A DNA stretch of 44,669 bases. Origin: Pseudomonadota bacterium (GTDB lineage: Bacteria; Pseudomonadota; Alphaproteobacteria; GCA-2731375). The notes below the pieces were generated by a model that was not told the DNA's origin, did not search any database, and worked only from the letters and a program-made list of their open reading frames with translations. This document shows, in pieces, positions 42,956-44,669 of the stretch (positions are counted from its first letter, which is position 1; each line of letters begins with the position of its first letter). The DNA lies in NCBI GenBank assembly GCA_027623205.1, contig JAQBYC010000031.1, positions 1 to 44,669 on the forward strand, given 5' to 3'. Both the position numbers and the translations under genes were made by a program.

Positions 42956-44170
42956 TCACTCCGTTCCCGTGTTCTGGAGCACCGCACCATCCGCCGACAG
43001 CTTCTCAATCTCATTTTCATCGTAGCCGATCTCGCGCAAGACTTCCGCACTATGTTCGCCGAAGCGCGGTGCATGGGTCCGGATGGTCGAAGGCGTTTTC
43101 GAATAATTCACCGGCGGCCGCACCAACAGGGTTTCGCCTTCGGTCGGATGCATGTGTTTTTCGAACATGCCGACGGCTTTCAGATGTTCATCCTCGATCA
43201 GGTCATCCAAATCGGCAATCGGCATGCAGGGGATCTGCTGCTCCTCGCAAATCGCAACCCATTCCGCCGTGGTCCGCTCCGGCGTACACTCGCCGACGAA
43301 TCCGTAGAGATCGCCGACGCTGCCGATACGCGCGCGATAGGTCGAAAATCGAGGATCTTCCATGAGTTCCGGCCGACCGACGGCGGTGAAGAAGTTGAGC
43401 CAGTGCCTGTCACTATAAGGCAGCAGGCAAACAAACCCGTCTCTGGTCTTAAAGGGTCGGCGGGCGTTCGTCATAACGCGCGCATAACCCAGCTCGCTGA
43501 TCGGCGGCTCGTAGGCACAGCCATTGATGTGCTCGACCAGATTGAAGCTCACCATGGTTTCCAGCATCGGCACTTCGACGAACTGTCCTTCGCCGGTCCG
43601 CTCCTTATGCAAAAGCGCGAAGGCTACAGCCTGGCTCAAGGTCAATCCGGTGACCTTGTCGGCAATTGCGGAAGGGACGTAGCGCGCCTCACCGTCCTGC
43701 CGCCTGAACATGCTGGCGAGCCCGGACGCCGCCTGGATCGCATCGTCATAGGCCGGCTTTGACTTATAGGGCCCGTCCTGGCCGAAACCATAGGCACCGA
43801 CATAGATGATGTCCGGTTTGATCGCCGAGACCGCTTCATAATCGAAGCCCAACCCGGCCATCGCCTGGGGTCGCATGTTGTGGAGGAAAACGTCCGCTGT
43901 CGGAATCAGTTTGCGCAGGACTTCCTTGGCCGCTTCCTGTTTGAGGTTCAGTGCCAGCGACCGCTTGTTTCGGTTGGCATTCAGGAAGATGCCGCCCATA
44001 TTGACGTTCTTCACCGCACCCATATTGCGCGCGATATCGCCCGTGGGCGGCGCTTCAACCTTGATGACATCAGCGCCGGCATCGGCGAGCGCCTGCGTTC
44101 CGTAGGGGCCAAGCAGTACGGTGGTGATATCGATTACGCGAATTCCGTCAAGAGCGCCTGGCAAACTCAT
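42956..44170 (-). CDS. CaiB/BaiF-type class III CoA transferase
   Basis: The protein has 404 residues, beginning MSLPGALDGIRVIDITTVLLGPYGTQALADAGADVIKVE, the family N-terminus; an AGGGAGA site lies directly upstream of the ATG. The catalytic Asp is in PAYDDAIQA (Asp 142). Further family text includes NRNKRSLALNLK, GFGQDGPY, ERTGEGQFVEVPMLETMV and NARRPFKTRDG. Class III enzymes move CoA between acids such as succinate, formate/oxalate, carnitine or aromatic acids. It could supply substrates to CoA-dependent routes represented in this window, but no partner gene fixes the substrate. Confidence 0.9.
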   Translation of the reverse strand: MSLPGALDGIRVIDITTVLLGPYGTQALADAGADVIKVEAPPTGDIARNMGAVKNVNMGGIFLNANRNKRSLALNLKQEAAKEVLRKLIPTADVFLHNMRPQAMAGLGFDYEAVSAIKPDIIYVGAYGFGQDGPYKSKPAYDDAIQAASGLASMFRRQDGEARYVPSAIADKVTGLTLSQAVAFALLHKERTGEGQFVEVPMLETMVSFNLVEHINGCAYEPPISELGYARVMTNARRPFKTRDGFVCLLPYSDRHWLNFFTAVGRPELMEDPRFSTYRARIGSVGDLYGFVGECTPERTTAEWVAICEEQQIPCMPIADLDDLIEDEHLKAVGMFEKHMHPTEGETLLVRPPVNYSKTPSTIRTHAPRFGEHSAEVLREIGYDENEIEKLSADGAVLQNTGTE

Positions 44171-44261
44171 TCTCCCTTGTGCACCGGTTGCATTGTTTTG
44201 ATTGTTGCGCGGTGGGACTTCGCCACTATCCCGGACAGTTGTTTCAACGTCAATATTTAAC

Positions 44262-44488
44262 GGGCGGTGTCAGGGCAAATCGGCTTGAGGCGAGTGGGGG
44301 AACTCCGTCGTTTGCAGCAATGCAAAATCCCTGCCGTTATTTCAACAGTTCGCCCGAGGTTCTTCGCCTCACGGTGATGATGTATATACGCTATCCGCTT
44401 TCATTGCGGCAGGCCGAAGATCTGCTTTTCGAGCGCGGCATCGATGTCTGCCACGAAACCGTGCGTTTCTGGTGGAACCGGTTCGGTT
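44262..44488 (+). mobile_element. IS6-like element remnant, right copy
   Basis: It begins GGGCGGTGTCAGGGCAAATCGG, closely matching the left copy, and encodes YFNSSPEVLRLTVMMYIRYPLSLRQAEDLLFERGIDVCHETVRFWWNRFG, the N-terminal helix-turn-helix part of an IS6-family transposase, without a break. After NRFG the similarity stops and the text becomes unrelated, so the catalytic DDE domain is missing. It has the same orientation as the left copy. Confidence 0.85.
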
Positions 44489-44528
44489 GTCCGTCCCATT
44501 TTTTGCATCTATGCAGAAAACTTGGAAG

Positions 44529-44669
44529 TTTTCATCGCCACCGGATACCCTTTCGGGCATGCATAATACCAGCCTGCGCTGATAGGAACCCATAGAGATC
44601 GTCTCCGCGCCGCCACGGATGGCGTCGTGAAGGCTTGACGATGTCCCACATCGCCCGCGCCTTCTCTCC
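44529..44669 (-). other. Possible C-terminal end of a gene cut by the window edge
   Basis: On the minus strand a frame enters from the window edge with RAMWDIVKPSRRHPWRRGDD and LYGFLSAQAGIMHARKGIRWR, ending at a TGA near 44529. Codon use is reasonable, but no family is recognised and the frame is short. It could equally be chance. Confidence 0.2.

Noticed and set aside
44369-44593. Minus-strand ORF over the right IS6-like remnant
   Set aside because: It is antisense to the well-matched transposase text and has no similarity of its own.
1-44669. tRNA or rRNA genes
   Set aside because: No T-arm plus acceptor-stem pattern or rRNA text was recognised on either strand by eye; a covariance search would be decisive.

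Overview
The window looks like chromosomal DNA of a free-living alphaproteobacterium, probably near the Rhodospirillales. This rests on overall high GC, the style of the CheZ-like, DUF2092 and DUF2147 proteins, the liv-type ABC operon and the CoA/amino-acid catabolic genes. No rRNA, tRNA or taxonomic marker gene is present, so the placement is inference.

Layout. 1-3174: small secreted proteins (a mini-lipoprotein, a DUF4189 protein, an exported hypothetical protein), then a decayed parvulin-type PPIase and a shortened HupE/UreJ-like membrane protein. 3262-10943: a vitamin B12 uptake locus, with a cobalamin riboswitch followed by a BtuB-like receptor, a BtuF-like binding protein, BtuC/BtuD-like ABC subunits, a dedicated TonB-like protein and an uncharacterised last gene, nearly all overlapping. 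10964-14542: DUF2147, two decayed genes (DUF2092 and its usual partner), a CheZ-like phosphatase, a decayed PaaI-type thioesterase and a CBS-pair protein. 14576-21342 (minus strand): a seven-gene operon livK-H-M-G-F, an NAD-dependent epimerase and a DapA-family aldolase, with a terminator-like attenuator after livK. 21370-23406: an IS1595-family element whose transposase start overlaps the end of a HEPN-like gene. Its far edge abuts a lipoprotein gene that has lost its start codon. 24054-24531: a CRISPR array with no cas genes in the window; it runs directly into a truncated Sel1-repeat gene. 24833-28647: a heterodimeric ABC exporter. 28762-31391: a quinone oxidoreductase broken by one amber codon, a shredded acetyl-CoA-synthetase-like gene, and an intergenic stretch with a dispersed repeat and a long hairpin. 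31392-35672: a 1,426-residue acyl-CoA dehydratase activase. 35688-44488: a block bounded by two same-direction IS6-like remnants. It holds low-GC GtrA and glycosyltransferase-like membrane genes, an amidase, decayed GGT and luciferase-like genes, a class III aminotransferase, a GST and a CaiB-type CoA transferase.

The most striking themes are: (1) repeated gene decay in which both ends of a gene survive and the middle is missing (PPIase, HupE, acetyl-CoA synthetase, GGT, luciferase-like, DUF2092); (2) an orphan CRISPR array truncated at both ends; (3) a HEPN-like gene coupled to an IS1595 transposase; and (4) a structured intergenic repeat of about 45 bp present three times. No undescribed system is proven. 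The HEPN/IS1595 unit, the orphan array and the unknown last gene of the B12 operon are the best leads.
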